From NCBI GenBank assembly GCA_964347835.1, contig CAYFZR010000020.1, forward strand, positions 1 to 18,111: a stretch of 18,111 nucleotides of DNA, written 5' to 3'. Origin of the DNA: CAYFZR01 sp964347835 [NCBI: uncultured archaeon] (GTDB lineage: Archaea; CAYFZR01). Made by a program: the position numbers and the translations under genes. The notes under the pieces are model-generated. The model searched no databases, was not told the origin of the DNA, and saw only the letters and a list, made by a program, of their open reading frames with translations. This document shows, one piece after another, positions 15,679 to 18,111 of the stretch (position 1 is the stretch's first letter; each line of letters starts with the position of its first letter).

Positions 15679-15957
15679 ATGATGCATGAATTACATATGG
15701 TGATAAGCTTCGCAAATATAGTCGTTTTGATTATCATTTTTTTAATATTCTTTAAAAATTATAGGGAGATAAAATCAAAATTCACCCTTGGCCTTGTATT
15801 ATTTGTAGGAATTATGAGTTTAAGCGCAATATTTTCTTGTCCTATTCTCTTTAGCCTTACTGGCGCATCTAACTGTCCACACGAATCTTATCACTTTTCG
15901 GCATCTGTTTTCCAATTTTTTGGATTGCTTATATTCCTTTACATCGTGTATAGGTAG
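15679..15957 (+). CDS. Small three-helix membrane protein next to the regulator
   Basis: A 92-residue protein not assigned to a known family. Three hydrophobic segments lie at about residues 8-25, 36-61 and 76-91. A basic loop follows helix 1 (K-N-Y-R-E-I-K-S-K), predicting that side faces the cytoplasm. The loop between helices 2 and 3 has S-N-C-P-H-E-S-Y-H-F, and helix 2 has F-S-C-P-I, so two Cys-Pro and two His lie close together. GGAG is at 15664-15667; ATG at 15679 is chosen, with a TTG at 15670 too near the site. Probably co-transcribed with the regulator. Confidence 0.78.
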   Translation: MMHELHMVISFANIVVLIIIFLIFFKNYREIKSKFTLGLVLFVGIMSLSAIFSCPILFSLTGASNCPHESYHFSASVFQFFGLLIFLYIVYR

Positions 15958-16031
15958 ATTTGGCATTAATTTGGGATAAAAATGGTCTAATTCTGGAAAA
16001 TATTTATCAACGGGTACATCTATAATAAAAC

Positions 16032-16116
16032 AGGGAGCTGGAAACCGAACTTATAATTTCTCTTTTGCCATCCCCCCTCCTAGCTCCCTATAATGGTGAA
16101 ATCTCTAGGATTTCAC
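16032..16116. other. Two inverted repeats in a C-rich intergenic stretch
   Basis: AGGGAGCT (16032-16039) is a perfect inverted match to AGCTCCCT (16082-16089); with a G-T and a G-C pair the stem reaches ten. A second, compact hairpin is GTGAAATC (16096-16103), a five-base loop, and GATTTCAC (16109-16116). The stretch is more GC-rich than its surroundings and includes a CCCCCCTCC run. It could be a small structured RNA, an mRNA end, or operator dyads for the gene at 16202; no known RNA family is recognised. Confidence 0.4.
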
Positions 16117-16201
16117 GTATTTTCGTAGTCGAACATATTCGCGCTTAAAACTAAATACTCAGGTAGGTAACTAGGGAAAAATGATGGTAGGGTGTGGTTT
16201 G

Positions 16202-16606
16202 ATGGAATTTGAAGAGGATTATTTTGGTGAAGAAATATTAGATATTTTGACAATAGAGTGGGTAGAGGAGATAATTGATAGATTAATTAGTAAAGGAATC
16301 TTGATAGATATGGAAGAGGATTGTGGTTTGAGCAGAGATGCATTAGACAAGATTTTAGATTACGCTGAAAAGATGGAAGAACTAGGAAAAGATATTTTAA
16401 GTAGATTAATTGTAGGAATTGATCATCTTTTGTTTGAAACTATTCCAGAATATGAGTATTTAGACGAAAAAAGCCGAATTGAGTATATTATTGTTATTTT
16501 AGATTTAGGTAAAGTTGTAGATATGTTTCCAATCGTGAAAGAAGAATTTGAATCGTTATTTCCGAAATTCCATTCTAAATATGATATCATTAATTCTCTG
16601 TCATGA
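16202..16606 (+). CDS. Very acidic orphan protein
   Basis: A 134-residue soluble protein of unrecognised family. By hand count it has 35 Asp/Glu and 13 Lys/Arg, a net charge near -22. It is rich in Ile and Leu and looks mostly helical, with no signal or membrane segment. GGTG at 16191-16194 supports the ATG at 16202; ATGs at 16181 and 16184 in the same frame would add seven or six residues and could fit a short leader. Such charge could fit DNA mimicry or binding a basic partner, but nothing specific supports either. It stands alone on its strand. Confidence 0.75.
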   Translation: MEFEEDYFGEEILDILTIEWVEEIIDRLISKGILIDMEEDCGLSRDALDKILDYAEKMEELGKDILSRLIVGIDHLLFETIPEYEYLDEKSRIEYIIVILDLGKVVDMFPIVKEEFESLFPKFHSKYDIINSLS

Positions 16607-16611
16607 ACAAT

Positions 16612-16728
16612 CTACATTAAAATCAATAATGATAGGGTAAAAATCGCCAGCACGACTGATAGGACAAACATATATCGAATCGCAGACGTAACAATTCTGA
16701 AGGTCTTGTGGTGGTATACAAATTCCAT
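16612..16728 (-). CDS. Possible 38-residue single-helix membrane protein
   Basis: Reading the minus strand, AAAGGAG ends six bases before an ATG at 16728. The frame gives M-E-F-V-Y-H-H-K-T-F-R-I-V-T-S-A-I-R, a basic N-terminus, then a hydrophobic helix (about residues 19-38) to the TAG. The layout (strong ribosome site, basic head, one helix) is typical of small membrane proteins. It is followed closely by the acidic gene's end on the other strand. A 69-codon Cys-rich frame covers the same bases but starts at a TTG without a ribosome site. Chance cannot be excluded at this length. Confidence 0.4.
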   Translation of the reverse strand: MEFVYHHKTFRIVTSAIRYMFVLSVVLAIFTLSLLILM

Positions 16729-16829
16729 AGGCATCTCCTTTCTTTACTAATATAGAGAGATAAAATCCTACAAAAGATTTCTCTAAACTATTTTGTCCAA
16801 AATTTAGCAAATTTGATCCAATATTTGTC

Positions 16830-17570
16830 TCATTTTACTATTGGCGATGCTTCCTGATCAAAAGGATTCGTTCTCATAGCAAGAGAAAAGAGAAAGGGAT
16901 AATTATCTTTCAAATGTCTCATATAATCCAACCACTGATGGACCAGTAATATGTATGCTCTTTTTATATCACCAGAGAGATGTTCATAGTCGGAATCTGG
17001 CAACTGTCCTACATCTTCCCTTTTTTCTAATTCCTCGGTCAAATGAAAAACTGCCCGAAGAACCTCTGTAAAGGATTCGTGTTCAAGCAAAGTTGGGTTT
17101 TCCAATAACCGAACTAAAAATTCCCTTTCTCTCGTAAGGAAACTGCGCAAACCTTCTAAATCGACCTTTTGAATTTCGACTCCATAATCGTAATTCTTAA
17201 GGCGCTTGCTAACACTTAAAAATTCTTGCTCAGACCAATCGTTGGTCACAATAAGATCCTCTCTAATTTTATCCAGTTTAGGATCAAAGTCGGAAAAATA
17301 AGTTAAGAGTCTAGTTCCGACTTCACTAAAGAAGGCTCCTATAATCATATTTAACTTTTCTAACATAGAACGTTTCTCTCTCATAGTCAGTAACTGGTGT
17401 ATTATCAGGGTAACCAAAAGAACTTCAATGGGAACAAAGGCGATGTCTCCTATTAGATAAATGAAGATATGGTGTACATCTCTAAAAATTGAGTAATGGA
17501 TGAGATATAAAAAAGCGGATAATACAATTAAGGATAATCCTAAAAGAATCTGCCAATTGAGACGTCTCAT
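16830..17570 (-). CDS. Two-helix membrane protein of conserved unknown type
   Basis: A 246-residue protein with two N-terminal membrane helices (about 6-27 and 36-61, the second within I-Y-L-I-G-D-I-A-F-V-P-I-E-V-L-L). A charged, mostly helical cytoplasmic domain follows. Notable segments: E-K-L-N-M-I-I-G-A-F-F-S-E-V-G near 72, L-L-E-N-P-T-L-L-E-H-E, V-F-H-L-T-E-E-L-E and F-S-L-A-M-R-T-N-P-F-D at the end. From memory, similar proteins occur in methanogens and bacteria without assigned function. Start: ATG at 17570 with GAGG just upstream; a GTG at 17579 is the alternative. Confidence 0.85.
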   Translation of the reverse strand: MRRLNWQILLGLSLIVLSAFLYLIHYSIFRDVHHIFIYLIGDIAFVPIEVLLVTLIIHQLLTMREKRSMLEKLNMIIGAFFSEVGTRLLTYFSDFDPKLDKIREDLIVTNDWSEQEFLSVSKRLKNYDYGVEIQKVDLEGLRSFLTREREFLVRLLENPTLLEHESFTEVLRAVFHLTEELEKREDVGQLPDSDYEHLSGDIKRAYILLVHQWLDYMRHLKDNYPFLFSLAMRTNPFDQEASPIVK

Positions 17571-17587
17571 GATCCTCACTTCTTATT

Positions 17588-17632
17588 GTATATAATTCAA
17601 CAATCACTGTCACTTTGTTTAAGATATTTATC
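17588..17632. promoter_or_regulatory. Divergent promoter region
   Basis: The gap between the two-helix protein and the CxC protein holds TTATATAC on the minus strand (17588-17595) and a near-palindromic AGATATTTATCT (17622-17633). The latter could act as TATA box in either direction. Toward the plus strand it predicts a start near 17650-17655, just before the small gene; toward the minus strand, a start near 17600. Confidence 0.45.
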
Positions 17633-17662
17633 TTTTAGGGTTTCGATTGTTATGTGATTCAA

Positions 17663-17965
17663 ATGAAGGTTGAAAAGATTTTGGAAGAAACTAAAAGATT
17701 TTTAAAGGACAATCTTGAATCAAATATTCAAGAAATCAGCATAAACTTAACCGTGCCCCCGCCAGGAATCTCATACTCAGATCTAAGAAGACTTGTCTTA
17801 GAAAGAGGATACCATCTATCTTGCGTTTGTGGACACGGAGAGAAGAACGTAACACCTATTTTGACAAAGAGAGTTATGATAGGTTCTGCAGAAATTGTAA
17901 ACACATTGTACTGCGATGAAATTTCTTTAGAAGAATTTAATATGTTGAAGAAAAAGATCCAATGA
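17663..17965 (+). CDS. Small CxC protein of unknown function
   Basis: A 100-residue soluble protein, not recognised. The N-terminal half is charged and helical. The centre has L-T-V-P-P-P-G-I-S-Y-S-D-L-R-R-L-V-L-E-R-G-type sequence, and then L-S-C-V-C-G-H-G-E-K-N-V-T-P, with a third Cys in T-L-Y-C-D-E. CxC-G-H plus a later Cys could bind a metal or act in redox chemistry; this is inference. GTGAT lies four bases before the ATG at 17663; a GTG at 17654 in the same frame is possible. A lipoprotein gene follows 32 bases downstream. Confidence 0.78.
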   Translation: MKVEKILEETKRFLKDNLESNIQEISINLTVPPPGISYSDLRRLVLERGYHLSCVCGHGEKNVTPILTKRVMIGSAEIVNTLYCDEISLEEFNMLKKKIQ

Positions 17966-17997
17966 TTGGAGTATAAATAAATTTTCGGAGGGAAAAT

Positions 17998-18111
17998 ATG
18001 GGTAAAAATGAAAAACTGAATTGTAAAGTCTTGTTGACAGTAGTTACTATATTTCTTGTTTTGTTTTTGGGATGCTTATCAGAAGAAACAACGAAGACTA
18101 AAACATATGAA
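17998..18111 (+). CDS. Secreted lipoprotein, 5' end only
   Basis: The first 38 codons of a gene cut by the window edge. It has a lipoprotein signal: a charged head (M-G-K-N-E-K-L-N-C-K), a hydrophobic core (V-L-L-T-V-V-T-I-F-L-V-L), and a lipobox L-F-L-G-C with Cys26 as the lipid anchor. A polar Thr/Lys/Glu-rich linker follows (L-S-E-E-T-T-K-T-K-T). That fits an extracytoplasmic lipoprotein, for example a transporter-binding protein, but the mature domain is out of view. GGAGGG lies at 17987-17992, five bases before the ATG. Confidence 0.85.
   Translation, partial: MGKNEKLNCKVLLTVVTIFLVLFLGCLSEETTKTKTYE

Noticed and set aside
16096-16116. Single CRISPR-like repeat
   Set aside because: The 21-base dyad occurs once, with no spacer array and no cas genes.
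16601-16810. 69-codon Cys-rich minus-strand frame
   Set aside because: It begins with TTG and no ribosome site, and the overlapping 38-codon frame has a much better start and a coherent membrane helix.
1-18111. tRNA, rRNA, insertion sequences, attachment sites, origin
   Set aside because: No T-loop/acceptor pairing, no transposase or integrase frame, and no long terminal repeats or repeated origin boxes were seen by eye.

Overview
The window is archaeal and AT-rich. It looks euryarchaeal and methanogen-like; a Methanofastidiosa- or Thermococci-related lineage is a guess from gene content, not shown. Evidence for Archaea: an A-type ATP synthase operon in canonical order (K-E-C-F-A-B-D), archaeal NAC, HerA, a UPF0216 protein, a DUF22-like protein, an archaeal-style winged-helix regulator, TATA boxes of the TTTAAATA/TTTATATA type, and Shine-Dalgarno sites of the GGAGG/GGTGA type that match an archaeal 16S tail.

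Region 1 (1-7172, plus strand): the 3' part of the A1AO ATP synthase operon. It holds the end of the membrane-ring subunit K, then E, C, F, catalytic A, non-catalytic B and D, with short gaps and strong ribosome sites. Three small genes follow: a DUF22-like protein, a UPF0216 protein that seems to start at a non-AUG codon just after a GGAGGAGGAG site, and a 47-residue single-helix membrane protein overlapping it by ATGA. Together the ATPase genes make an ion-driven rotary ATP synthase. The K fragment keeps the Gln and Glu-Thr residues linked to Na+ binding.

Region 2 (7178-15263, minus strand): a run of housekeeping genes. Listed in transcription order, the promoters and units are: a PhzF-family enzyme; a lone HerA-type ATPase; aspartate kinase overlapping a half-length glycosyltransferase, which overlaps a full-length GT4 glycosyltransferase; then NAC, a tandem-SIS sugar-phosphate protein and a calcineurin-like phosphoesterase. 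The half-length glycosyltransferase is the most unusual gene here. It aligns with the N-terminal domain of its neighbour but lacks the donor-binding domain and the Gly-Gly loop.

Region 3 (15370-18111, mixed strands): accessory genes. A winged-helix regulator is paired with a small three-helix membrane protein. A structured, C-rich intergenic stretch follows. Next come a very acidic orphan protein, a possible 38-residue single-helix protein, a two-helix membrane protein of a conserved but uncharacterised type, a small CxC protein, and the start of a secreted lipoprotein cut by the window edge.

No rRNA, tRNA, CRISPR array, transposase or intein was seen.
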